From positions 9,002,501 to 9,066,500 of the forward strand of contig CM075770.1 of NCBI GenBank assembly GCA_037974665.1: 64,000 bases of DNA, read 5' to 3'. The DNA is from Ehretia macrophylla. Its lineage: Eukaryota > Streptophyta > Magnoliopsida > Boraginales > Ehretiaceae. Of this stretch, positions 34,361-47,203 are shown one piece after another. Each line of letters starts with the position of its first letter. The stretch's first letter is position 1. Made by a program: the position numbers and the translations under genes. A model generated the notes under the pieces. The model was not told the origin of the DNA. It worked only from the letters and a program-made list of their open reading frames with translations, and did no database searches.

Positions 34361-36996
34361 ACTTGTCAGCATGAAGATCTACAATTCCTGTTGTTTCACC
34401 TTCCTTTCGGAAAAAGGTATTTGTTGCCAGATCCGAATTTTAACTTGCGGATTTTTGACGCTGGTTTGTTGTCTGTCTGCTTGCTGGGTTGCTGAACTTT
34501 CTTTCTTGGTCTTGCTTCTTGCATTTGTTCTTTTTTTTGTTTTTTTTGTTTTTAATCATTCTCAATTGTTATATAATGTTAAAGTGTGCTTGTTTGTTAT
34601 CTTGTTAACACATTCTGATGCCTCTCTCTTTCTTATTTTTCTTTCTGATCAGCATTTTTTTCCTCTCCTTGTGACTTGCATCAGCCAAAAGTTTATCTGA
34701 TTAGATCTACAATCTAACTAAATTACATATTAGAACGGAAAATTGTGTTACACTCAGTCATGTTCATGGGTCGAGGTCTCTGGTTCAAGTTTAGGATGGG
34801 TCAGGATAAAGAATAGAAGCTTTGGTCTGAATGCCGGGCAAATCTTTCAAGATTTCCTACACAAGCAAATAGAACACCTTTAAAGCGTATCAATACCGCT
34901 CTCGATATATCAGTAAGAGTAAGACGTGTAGGTGGATTGACTCATCAAATTTATCCTCGGATAAATGTTAGGAATATGTATAGTTACTTCCGAAGAGAGA
35001 AAATCAATGCGTGTGGCATTGTTCTGTAAACACAGGTTCAAATTTGGCATGCAATAATATCCAAAGAATTTGCTTCAACTTGGCTTGTGGCGCAGTTTTA
35101 CCCTATTTTATATTATAGAAATTGTGTGGTAAATGATATAATTGTTCAAAAAAAAAAAAAATTTGTTCAACCAAAATTGAAATCCTTTAAAACAAACTAA
35201 CACGAACCAAAGTACGTGCATAATTATCCATATAATATCAACATCGTAAAGAGCATTGTTAGATCACTCTTTTTTTATCCACTAGTTATTACCTCTTAAC
35301 TAAATGTTTAGTTGGAATGTAAAAAAAAAAAAAAAAATACAAAAATATTGTTAAATTGGTATGCCCGCTAAGCATGCACATAGGAGGTGTTAAATGGATG
35401 AGCGAAAAAGTTGGTATCTAAAATATCTCAATAAAAAAAAAAATGATATCTAACAATACTCTAAAGAAAATGCACTGTACCACCAGCCCTACCATTGTCC
35501 ATGCCAACTATGAAACCCGTCCCGATGATTGAGATCTTGCATAACCATAATAGTAATGAATTGCACAAGGGAAAGGAAAGGAAAGGAAACTAGAGAAAAC
35601 ATAATTAAAGAAAAAAGAGTTTTATATATCGTTTGGATTTGGATTAAAAAAAAAAGGAAGAAAATTATTAATCTTTATTTAAATTGGAGAATGAAAGCAA
35701 AGATTAGAATAATCTTTATTAAAAAATTATTTACATACCCTTTTCATATTCATTGTAATGTTAAAAATATAATTAAAATTATATAAAATTAATAAGGATA
35801 ATTAAAACATTTTACTCATAAATCTTTCATTTCCCTCCATAGAACCCTAAATTGGGAGGATTTGCAAACCTCTCTCGATAAAAGATTTTTCAATCCTTCC
35901 ATAACCTTCCCCCATTCCAAGAGCCTTTTTTTTTCTTTTTCTCTTTTTGGTCCCCTTTTTTTTTTATTGCTTGCTGAGATAATTATCTATGAACTTTCTT
36001 TTTTAGGTGATCTACATAAAAAAATTTCGATGTTAAGCATTACCATCATGGCTAGGATGTTCTACTTGTGATTAAGCTAATGTACAACAAATACAAGTAT
36101 CTCTTAATTAATTGATACCGTAATATCTATAGTAAGTGCATTCATCATAGTTAGCAGTACCAGCTGTGTCAAGGTCTAAGGGCGCTTTAACTGCGATAGA
36201 GCTTATTTAATATGAAGAAAGCAAGCATCTTGTGGTTAAAATATCACAGAGAAGAAGATGATTCTATTCCGCTTGTTTTCAAGATTTTAATCCCCCATCT
36301 CAGTGGACGAGATTCAACTTATGTTATGAGGGAGATTCAACGGTGGTGAACTTTCTATATACACTAATTATGATGAGATGATCTAAACAGTTTACTATCA
36401 TTAGATTTCTCTTATAACAATATATGTCATAAGCAGATCCAAATCTGTCAATAAAACAGTGGAGTCTGATGGATGCAACTAGATAAATTTTTAAGAAGTA
36501 TGTCAGAGAGGTTTCATTACCTTGATTTAATAGTAAAACCACACATTCAATGTTACCTTTCCCCTCAGAAACTCAACGAAAAATAGTTACGCGAAGATCC
36601 AGATAGCGAAATCCATCTAATTTTCCAACTAAGGAGATGAAGTTATGAAGCATAGTCTTGCCTACACCCACCATGGGGTAATTTTATCTGTGAAGGCAGA
36701 AATGGTTGGCCCTTCTCAGTCACCACTTAATAGGTGAAGCTGGGAGTTACCTCACAATCACATTATCCCACATATCTCACATGAAAAGTCGAAAACCGAG
36801 CAGCAAGCTAAAGAAAGTCTTTACCTCCACGAGTATTACCTGATGATCAAAGCAGCCATTCATGTTCAACTGTGAGTTGAGCTGCTGAATGTAGAATGGT
36901 CGACCGCATAGAAACTTCTAAGGAAAAAACTGTACCACTGAAAGGGGAAGGGGAAGGCCGTCATAAGGGAGAATTATATTCCTTCAAATAATAGCT
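34361..36996. other. 3' flanks of VTI11 and TOC1
   Basis: The genes on either side converge here, so both 3' UTRs lie in this stretch. No coding region is visible. It contains A-runs (35149-35161, 35321-35338), a short (GGAAA)n tract near 35570-35590 and a short segment resembling plastid rps7 (34904-34950). Confidence 0.6.
34904..34950 (+). other. Short segment resembling plastid rps7
   Basis: The stretch containing aagacgtgtaggtggattga and ctcatcaa closely follows, from memory, the plastid rps7 coding sequence around ARRVGGSTHQV, with differences mostly C-to-T. Flanking bases do not match convincingly. It could be a very short nuclear plastid insertion or chance. Confidence 0.3.
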
Positions 36997-39900
36997 TCAT
37001 CGTTGACACATTGGGTCATCCTCTGGTGAGCAATCTGTATTTATTGCTTGGTTGTCTTCATCATCATCCTCCTCTTCATCGTCATCATCGACTGAAGCTG
37101 GTTGCCCATTCAGATCAACATTTACACCATTCACCTTCCTCACAAATTGTCCTCTCACCCGAGGTCTGCGCTCTGCAAGCTGTTTTCGGTTGACATACCT
37201 GACTTTCTTGTTAAAACATCTTTCCTTCCTCTTCTGTCTGAACTTCCTCAAGGCTGCCTCTCTATGATCATCTTTATTTCCTTTGCCATCAGCGGAAGAG
37301 GAACTTTGATATGATGACCATGGATGTGGTGCTGGCGTTTGCCCTGGTTGTAGGCATATACCTACCGGATAATAAGGAAATGATGTCATCCCCGGCACAT
37401 GAGGAGGACACTGTGGAATATGATTAAATTGAGGAAACATAGTAGAATTAGGATGGTTGTGCAGATCTGGCATATTCTTTTGATACATTGCTGATGATGC
37501 CATCATAACTTGATTCATTACTCCTGAAATATAATATGGATAAGAAGTATGCGTATGACCTCCTGAAAGATCATGGTGCGGCTCACTTCTTTGATGCAAG
37601 TGCACCTGTGTGAACTCCTTCGAGTTCCCTTGTGAGAATTCCAGAGATGAAGGGGGAGTGTAAGACCTCTCCGCAGATAAAGATTCAGGAAAGCTATTAC
37701 TGCTTGGGTAGTCATCGCCTTGGATATGATTTTCCTGCAAATCTCTGTTAGCATGCCCTTGAGTATCATTATCCACTTGTCCTCCAGCTGTATCGAGCTT
37801 CTTGTCAATCCTCAAGTGTTGAGACATATTCTCATTGTTAGACACCGCCCCTTGGATGTTGCTCTTAGGCATACTTGATTTCATATATGTAAAGAAGGCT
37901 GAAGATTCACCTATCCTAAATCGACTCTTCTTTGGAAATAATGAGAGTTGTCCTAAAATTACCAAAATCTCGTTAGACATAAATTTACACAGAAGACAAG
38001 AAAATGAAAATTAAAGCAGGAGATAAAAAAATAAAAGATCAAACACTGATCTAATCCGTATAACATTCAATAAATCCCTACATCATGCAAACACATCGAT
38101 AGGTTGGACCAAACCCAGAAAGTGACTCCATGTTTGCAACTAAAGGAGTCAAATCATCCTATACACTACTGGGTGTTCCTAGTCTTTCTCCTATATCATT
38201 TTTGGGTGGGGTTGGGGGCGTGATAAAGAGGATGTTCAGATTCTAAGCTCATCGTGGATGTTTGGTAAAACCAGTTACAAGCTCTAAAGAAGCTTATTCT
38301 AAAAGTACCTCGCCTCCTACTTTCTCTCTCTCTCTCTCTTTTCCTCTCTCTTCTTTTTTGAGTTCATAAGCTTTTGGAGTTTAAGGTAGTTTGACTGGCA
38401 TTTAAATTTATGTACCCTACCGATACTTGTCTTGTACTATTATTATATTAAGTTTTAGAGCTTGTAAGCACTACAAAACCTTATGAGCTTAAAGCTTTTA
38501 CTTAAGTGACGCCAAGCACCACAGGAATCATCATTAATGATGCTCCAAATTGCTGAGAGGCATTATGAATATATACCTGAATGTAATCAACATGGAATAC
38601 ACAAGCAGTGCTGCATTAAGAGTTGTTGTACAGTAAAATTCAAAATGCTTAACTTATGGAATTCTAACGGGATCCAATGCATTAGTGATGGCACGATCCC
38701 ACCCTTTGTTGCATAGACCTCAATAGAATTTTGTCAAAAGATGCCACTTAAGAGGATAATTCAACTTACTTGGGGTCCAAAGCATTTTCTTATTGTCTTT
38801 CACTTGACCTACTTAATATGTATTCATTCCAATATTTTGTGTATACTGTATACTCCTTGGTTAGACTTAGCATTTTGTCTCAACTATCAAAGTTGCATCG
38901 ACTGGATGAGAAACTTCTAACCACACATTCACATCTACAAGAGAGGCAGTGCCTTTAATCCAAATGACATGGACACCTCATTCAACTAATTCATGCAACT
39001 TGACATCAAATCCATCTTCAAAATGGAACTACTGAGCAAAAATGAAACCACCACTCTGACCGATATCATCAGATTCATACATCACAGTAAGAGAGCCCAT
39101 ATGTGTGGAATGCAATGCAAAGTGGGTAGACTTAGCTAATTCACATTCCATTTGCATAGGTTTCTATCAAAGCACAAGTTAATGCTAACCCAAGAAAGGT
39201 CCCACACCTGTCTGCCAGTCACCAATTTCTGGCACATCGGGCTGACACTTCATTGAAGCCCTTGCTGAAGTCTCTACAGGAGCAGTAGCAGTGGCAGCAT
39301 AAGTCTGAAAATATAGATACACAAGACAACAGATGACATAGCCAACATATGTTAGTTAGATAAAGCTATTGCAGCAAGGAAATATTTCACGATAAATAGC
39401 AAAAGTAGCTGGACAAAAAATTCCATTGCAGGAAACGGGAAAGGTCTAACGTAAATCTTCAATATCACTTTTGCAACTGCTAATTTGACATGAGGCAGAT
39501 GATGATAGTATTTATGTATATTCTTTTTAATTGGTCAAGAGAACTGCATATTATTTCAGTCAACTGTTCAATAGGTTCACCCCCAAGAAAAAAACAAAAG
39601 AGAAAAGAAAAGATTTTTTTTTCTAGTTTAACTCTAAATAAACAACATCACTTAACTCGAAGTTGGATCAAGCAATCAGCAAAGAGCAACTTTGGCATAT
39701 TCCACAATAGCACAAATTTATTGGAACACCAGGAGGCATCCTCCCTCATCTTCCTACTGTCCAACTAATCCAATCCTCCATAGTTTCTATTTTCCATGTT
39801 GTCAAAGACTAGCTCGATCACATAAACCGAAATTAATTCTCAAAAAGGGATATGGACAACACTATGGCTCAAGGACACGAGCCATGACCAGCGTCTATTA

Positions 39901-42315
39901 ATTTGCAGTTTTTTTGGTCCTTGCAGAACTGCAGTTTGACTTAATATGATAAAAAGAAAAAAAAAATACTTAATATAGAACTTTAGCTTCTGGATATAAC
40001 AAGAATTCAACCATCCAATTTGCAAGCTGCATTTCTCCAAAGGCAAAACAGTATTAACTAAAGATCTGCAGATCCATTGTGAAATCCCACTTTAAAACTC
40101 TTTTGGCTAATTTATCCGGTGGTAGAGATATACATTTATTTGTGTTAAAAAATCAGAAACTTTTCAGCAATCAAACTTTAGACCTTTATGCAGTACATCA
40201 AGAAAAGAGCAAGATTGACAATAATTGTTGTTTTTATACTTCAAGTTGCAGACATCAAAATAAGTATAGAAACAATGACCAGAATTTAGCCAATAGGCGC
40301 CAGCAACACCAATTTCATTTTAAAATGGTTCACATTCCAGATATTCTTTTGTTATAAAAACATGGTGCTCCATATAACACTCACCTCGACTTCTTGGTGA
40401 TTGGAAACACAAGTATCTGGGTTGACACTCTTCCTGGACCTGTCATCCGTGTCATCAGAGAACAAAGTGGTACTATTTGTATTGGCATCGCTGGGGTCTG
40501 ATATGACCAGATCAAAATCATAATTCAACAAATTCTTCTCTGCTAGTCCAAGCTGTCCGCAAAAGGAAAATGGGTAACAGATTTTCAAAAGGAACATTTG
40601 AAAATTGCGAAAATTGAATACATAAAAAATATAATGGAGCTCCAGGTAGAGATGACATGTATAAAGCAGATGGCCCTTAATTAATAAAAGCAATATTCTT
40701 TTGTCAATGCAGATTAAGGAGGAGTAGCATTTTATGCATTGATGTCTCGCTCCGCTGATGGCCTTTCACTATCTCTAGTATATGTTTCACATGAAACTGA
40801 ACTATATCCTAAACATCAGACTAAGTTACTTTCCAATATTTTTTTTCGAGAAATAAGTTACTTCCCAATATTACCAGAGGTTGGAAAAATAATCTACTTA
40901 AGCAGCTCTCTTAGATAAAATATAGTCCAAATAATGAACTAAATAATTAAAAGAATAAAGTGAGATTGTATAGGGACGTGTACCATTCTCCTTCTTCTCC
41001 ACATGTGAGTCCACAAGTTCAATAGCTCATTAATTCGTAATGGTTTCACAAGATAGTCAGCAGCCCCCAGTTTCAGGCACTTGACGACAATGGGGACCTC
41101 ATCTCTTGCTGACATCACTGGGAAAGCAAAATGAAGCAAGGAAAATTATCGGCCGATACCTTCCAAAAACCAAATAACTTAAGAAAATAGTCAACCAAAC
41201 TAAAGAAAAAGTTGCTCACTAATGACTGGTATTCTTCGCAGCTGTTTATCCCTCATAATGTATTTCAACATCTTAGATCCTTTGGACATGGGAAGGTCAA
41301 CTTCAGAAAGAATGATATCAATGTCACGCCCTTCCGCGTTCAACGCATCAATTACTTGTCTAGGTGACCTCACCGAAGTCACTACATAGCAACAGTGATC
41401 CTCATTCAGAACACATATTTTGACAATTACCGTTCAAGCAACAGAAATGAGTTGCATCATCACATTCATATAGCCAAACTCACTTAGTAGAATAATAATA
41501 GCAGGAATGAGTGACGTGACATTAGTATACCCAACCCAGCCAGCAGGTGAACGATAATGGTTGAGATCGCACATACACACAAACATGGTAAAACACAACC
41601 AATACTGGCCAAAAATGAAAGTTATGGATACACTTATTCATTTCAAGATATAAAATGAATATTGTTAAGCCGTGTTAAGCTAGCTGATTGAGCATCGATT
41701 TTAATCTATATCTTTAGCTTCTCATTATTTATTCAATTCATGAGAAACCATTAAACACTACACACACACACATAAACACTGTAAAGACTTTGTGTTTGAC
41801 GTGCAAGTACTTGGGTTATCTACTACTGCCAATACGTACTTAAGCATTTTTCCCAATTAGGCTAATAGTTGGGTCGTATTATTACCACACGCTTAAGCAT
41901 TTTTCCCAGTTAGTCTAATAGTTAGGCCCGATGGGTGACTTTGACTTATGTCAACATCAGAGTCATCTTGTGTCAACACGAGCTTAAGCATTTTAACCAT
42001 TTAAAACGAATTAGCCTTACAGTTGGGCTAATAATTGGATTTCATTAGACTAATAATTGGACTTGAGTCGTGGCATATACATATGCAATAACACAAAATG
42101 AGTAATCAATTAATAACAAATAAAAGTTTATATTCAAGAATTAAATTTAATTTAATTCTTAAAAAAACAGAAATATAATTTTTTTTTTTTTTACCTTGAT
42201 ATGAACATTTAGAGAGAAGCGTGAAGACCTCTAGCGAGCTCTTGGCATCATTATCGCATAGCAAAATCCTCACTTTGCTCCTATCTATAAACCCTTCGCC
42301 ATTCTTCTCCATCAT
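36997..42315 (-). CDS. TOC1: Circadian clock pseudo-response regulator TOC1 (PRR1)
   Basis: Six coding exons on the minus strand: 42195-42315, 41220-41381, 40984-41117, 40385-40552, 39208-39304, 36997-37952. They total 1638 bases, 545 residues, with all junctions GT-AG and in phase. The pseudo-receiver spans about 15-135. It keeps the acidic pocket (LLCDND) and the conserved Lys in YLVKPL (K119), but the phospho-accepting Asp is Glu (E67 in IILSEVDLP), the mark of a PRR. Residues 458-500 are the CCT domain, from [10 protein letters not shown] to GQFVRK. The tail is acidic. Between them lie [13 protein letters not shown] and a His/Pro/Tyr-rich region. TOC1 is the evening-phased nuclear repressor that binds the CCA1/LHY promoters through CCT. 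A Glu-for-Asp swap and a C-terminal [11 protein letters not shown] support TOC1 over PRR3/5/7/9. Two receiver-only relatives lie upstream at 47 and 54 kb. Confidence 0.94.
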
Positions 42316-43000
42316 CCAATAAAATTAATTCAAAATTACCAAAAAATTAAAAATAAAAATTATCCACTAAAGAAATTCCTCAAAAAAAAGTATTTCAAAA
42401 AATATATTTTTCTTTACTGCTATTACAAAAATAAATCATTTTCAAAATTTTTAAAATCGAATGGCAAAAGATATGAGAAAAGACGATCCGGCGCACGTTA
42501 GCGTCAACCAGTTCGGCCCACTTTGGCTGCTCTGCTTTCTAGCAGTCGAAAAGCTTCAGCTTTTTTGGCAAAAGAAAAAATATTATTTTAATTGCGCTTT
42601 TTAAATCACTGATGCACACTACGCGGAGGGTGCTAAGAGATATGGGCCGTTGGATAAGATTTAATTGACGGGTGAGATTGGAGGGGTGAAGCGTACGATA
42701 GAGAAAGGGATGACGTGGAGGCGCGTGTGAGGATATTTGGGTAGTAAATGATAGAGGCGGAAGGCCACGTCATCTGGAGATCTCTATCAAAGAGGTAAAA
42801 GGATCAACAATCAATCAAGATAGATTCAAGCAATCTGGGCCAACACGTGGACATTTTGAGACCCAATTATTTGTAAATTAATGAATTTGTCTCTCACAAA
42901 TGTACGTAAGTTTTATCTATTCACTTTAATGTGTGAATTCACTCGTTGAAGTGAGACTCACGATTTATGTTAACTTCAATGTCTGAGATGTTTTGAAATT
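42316..43000 (-). promoter_or_regulatory. TOC1 upstream region with G-box-type motifs
   Basis: Three bZIP/bHLH-type motifs sit 395-535 bp upstream of the TOC1 start: TGACGTGG at 42711-42718, its inverted copy CCACGTCA at 42765-42772, and CACGTG at 42844-42849. The first two are identical half-sites facing each other. A perfect evening element (AAAATATCT) is not seen; the closest is caaatatcc on the minus strand near 42731-42739. Regulation by these sites is inference. Confidence 0.45.
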
Positions 43001-46000
43001 TTTTCATAATTTTTGTGAAGAATTTCTTAATTGGATGTGGAAACTGGGCTAGCTTGCACGAGTTAATTTTTGCTAGAATTTCTCAAATATTTTTTATGCC
43101 ACCTCCAGAAACTTCTTTATTGATATTTAGAGGATTTGGAGTTAATTTTTTTTTGAAATTTCTATTTCAGTTTCGCTCTAATAATTTTTATGTTTTTAAT
43201 TAATTTTTTGTGTTATAAAATTTATATTTTAGTTTTACTCTAATATATTCTCTACTTTTAATTTACCTCTTATTTTAGGGACACTTGTTTGCTTTTAAGA
43301 CTCTATTTGGCCTAACTTTCAGACACTCAAAAGTACTTTTTGTGAGTTTAGAAGTTGAAATAATTCGTTTGGCCTATTTTTAAAAGTGTTTTTAGGGAAA
43401 AGCTGAAGTTGAAAAAAGCTAAAAACTGAGAAGTTCTAAATTGGAGCTTTTCAAAAAAGGCTTTTGCGAAACTGTTTTACATAATGCATAAAGTTTTTTT
43501 TTTTTTTTTTTTTCAAATTTACCCCTTCATATTTTTAAAGTCCAATATTATCGTCAAAATTTTTAAAAGCTCTACGTTGTCTAACACAAGTCAAACAGTC
43601 AAAGACTTTTGTTCAACAGCATTTCTTGCAAAAGCTCTACTCTAAAAGTTTTACAGTTTAAAAGTTAAAATTTCACAGTTAGGCCAAACAGAACCTAAGT
43701 ATCTAGTCTGGGTGGTTTCCTTAAAAAAATGTAAATCCTTGCATCTAGGATTGAAAGAAGTATTTTATAAACTAATAGTGGAGGGACTATCAAGAATTCG
43801 AGATTCCTTTCTACTACTAATGTTTCTGCAAATAATGTCGTATCAATGACTGGATCTTGAACTAGCTTGGAGAACCTCATAGATGGGTTTTAAAAATGAG
43901 TTCAACTTCTCAAATTGTGGAGAATCTAAAACTTAGTTAAAGAATCTCTAATTTTTAGGGAATGAGGTAAGGAAGCTATTAGAATGAGTTTTTACCAATA
44001 ACTTCTTAACGTATAAGGAAATGGGGTTTTAGGAATACTGTTAGAGAAGGCCTTACTTTTCATGTTGATATTGCAATTTTGGGATGTGATAATAGTGGAA
44101 GATATGATAATTAAGTGAGTGTTGTGCGTTCAAGTAATAAATTCTAGTTAATTATTTCGTTAGAATTTCATTCTTAGGAGGAGCCTTATAAAGATCATAA
44201 CACAGTGGAGGGGCAACAGACTGAAGGCCATTGTTGGTGAATTGAGGCTTAAGATAATTATTTTAAATTTATAACACTAATCTTGTATGTGGGTTTAGAG
44301 TTTTAGGACTAAGGCATAGCATGTAATTAGTTTTCCTTCTCTTGAATTCTTCAATTATATACATATATGCATCTTTACAATATGTTTGGAATATTCACTT
44401 GTAGTGTGGAATTCATGTGAAATTGAGAATTTGTATTTGCAATGAATTCCTTTGTTTCGATTGAAAAATGCGGAGAAGAAATTCATTGACGAAGAAGCTT
44501 GCAAGAAGAAGTAACTGCAGAAGGAATGAGTGCAAGAGAGGATTTAGAGCAGCAAGAAGGGAAGAACAATGACAATGAAAAATAAAGATAAATTTAAAGA
44601 GCAATTTTGTCCTCAAAAGATGAGCAACCAATTTGGTGGACTTAGATTTGCAAATTCCACATTTTAAGCAAAAATTTCAGTAAAGTTTGAGGAAATTCAA
44701 TATTTACTAATTTTTTGAATAGGTGTTTCCAAACACATGTAATTAAATTTATAATTAATTTTCGCCATTCTAAGTTTCCATCAAATCGTTCTCTACTTCT
44801 CTTGCTGCTATTCATACTTGCTACTATTGCATATTGTTCAATCTATCATTTCTTTTTTCTTTTTTTTCTGTTTTTTTTCCCGGGATATTGATCATATATA
44901 AGGGCAGATCCAGTAAATGGGTACATTTTTTTGGATTTTAGGTAGGGTTAATTAATTTTTTTTGACTAAGAAAACAATTTTTTTTATAAAAAAAAAATAT
45001 ACATGACATTTTTAACGTTTTTTTTTTTTCTGAAATTGTGTATTTTAAAATATTGAGATTGTGTATGTTACTATGCTACCGAAACAGCCAAGATGACCAA
45101 AGTTAATAGGGTTTTAAAATTTCCCATGAGAGAAGGACAATGTTCTTTCATCGAGGGGCAATCATGAGTAGAAAGTTGCCACAACTTAGGAGAGGTTAAT
45201 CTCGGCCAGAGTCATACGTGCAAGTTTTTTTGTATGTGGTTCGTCTGAGCTTTGCTAGGCGCTATCTATGATTCAGCATGGGAGAAGGGGAGCTTCTACA
45301 GAATAAAAGCATGTTACGAATCTTTAAGGGGGTGCTTCTACAGAAGAAAATGGATGTTACGAATCATCAAGTTAGCTTACCTCTATTTTAGTCTTAATCC
45401 GCAATGTATACTAACAACCTCGTTTATGTGCACAATTTGTGTTTAGGTGGAGCCTACTATCATCAAGGGTGGATTTACTAAGGTGGCAGCCCCTACTGAT
45501 TTAAGAGTTGACTTATTAAAAAGTAAGTTAAAGTTAAAATTTTTTAAAATATGTGTATTTTTAAGATATTTTTAGATCAAAAAATTAATTTAATTTTGAT
45601 TCCATTAAAAACAAATTATTCATATATATGAATGTTAAATTATGTATTTTTAATCCGCACATAACTACAATTCTGAATTCACCACTGACTTCATGTTATG
45701 AGAATTTTGTCTATATGGTGACATGCATGCTAGCATTGGCTTTGTGCTTTTATAATTAGGTGAGCGAAATAGCAAGTTGTGCATGGCTTAAAATAACCTT
45801 CTGTCTTAAGTGGATATTTTATCAGTTTATAGTATTGAGGGTGCAAACTTTTGGCCTAACTTGTCATTGAAGCATAAAAGGCAATACTACTAATGGATAA
45901 ATTATTGTTTGACAAACATCTCAATTTAAGATTCTAGCGGCTCAACTTACCATATTCGCCTTGATCATCAAGTTGCCTATATTTGAATAAAGTTTAAGTA

Positions 46001-47203
46001 CATGCGTGTTAGAACTATAGTACAATAATTATTATTTATATAAAGATAATATCCTATTTATATCGTTTTCTATTAGTTCAAATTTTGTTAATCTTGTTAG
46101 GCTATTATCTTGTACGTTAAAATTTTCAAATGTTTATAACTTGACAGATTTAAATCCCTTTATAACACTTATATAGTTCTTTTGTAACATTATAACAAAT
46201 ATTTGAATCTTTAATTATTTAATCTAATAGCACTGGAAACGCTACTTATGCTATAAGAGAATCCAAATCCTTAACTTACACTTGAGATGAAATCTCCACT
46301 TGAGCGATCCTGATTCCTCAATTTGTCAATAGTCAACCAAATCACATAAATTATTCCTATGTCATGGGAATACAGAAGACTGTTCTTTGTAGTGCAACTC
46401 TCTTTGGAAAATTACAGTAATTAATTATTAGAAAAAATTCTTTTAGGATCAGGATAATTGAAGGAAAATATTATTCCATCCGCATATAAGTAGAGACGGA
46501 TTCAAGATGTTTTATTAGAGAGATTAAGGTGAGTTTAGATACCAAAAGCTAATGGGGGCTAAAGCAGTCTGCCAAAATTAGTAGAGTTATAGGAGTTAAA
46601 GTAATTAATTTTACTATCTAAACATACCAAGATGTTTAAAATATTTTGTCAAGTCAGTAAGGACTCCATTAATTAACTTGCATCTGCTCTTACATTTAAG
46701 ATCAGCATCCTCATACTTGAATTAGTAAGATTCTCATTCGGTAATGGATCCCACTCATACATTTAGTGAAGGTAAACCCTACATACCGTAGATCCCACTC
46801 TTTATAAGTGTATAGTGTCGGATGGGAGTATTTTCTTCAGACTGAATCACCCAGAGTATTTCATAAAAAAGCCACACCACTCGGGGCAATGGAGTGACAA
46901 TGTATTGAATAAATCCTATGAAGTGAGAAAAAAAAATATATCTTGGGAACAATCAGCCAAAGCATAACTAACAGTTAGGTGTATACCAAGAGATCAGGAG
47001 ACAGCTTCTTGGTTGGATTCGCATTATATTGGCTTAGAGCTTTTAGCCATGAGATTTTACCAAGTTTAGTGAAAATTGAAGATATTTTACAGACACACAT
47101 GTGAGATCTTCAATTTTCACAGACACACATGTGAGATTGTTTGTGAAGAAAGTTTTTATTATTAGTATAGGTAGGCTGCTGATAGTAGCATGTATTGCAT
47201 GCA
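43000..47203. other. AT-rich spacer between TOC1 and the receiver-only gene
   Basis: No coding region is recognised. It holds a hAT-like MITE (43299-43697) and pairs of tgtttgga-type words near 44388 and 44727 that may mark another decayed MITE. A 30-bp-spaced direct repeat of cagacacacatgtgagat (47090-47107, 47120-47137) lies 70-110 bp upstream of the receiver-only gene. Confidence 0.55.
43299..43697. mobile_element. hAT-like MITE
   Basis: The ends share the inverted motif ctctatttggcctaact / agttaggccaaacagaa, and the inner sequences (aaaagtactttttg, aaaagctgaagttg against caaaagctctact, cagtttaaaagtt) pair loosely. The end motif gtttggcc is common in plant hAT-type MITEs. No clear 8-bp duplication is seen and the element is diverged. 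Confidence 0.5.

Noticed and set aside
38468-38478. cactacaaaac as a second CACTA terminus
   Set aside because: No subterminal repeats follow it; it is a chance word in TOC1 intron 5.
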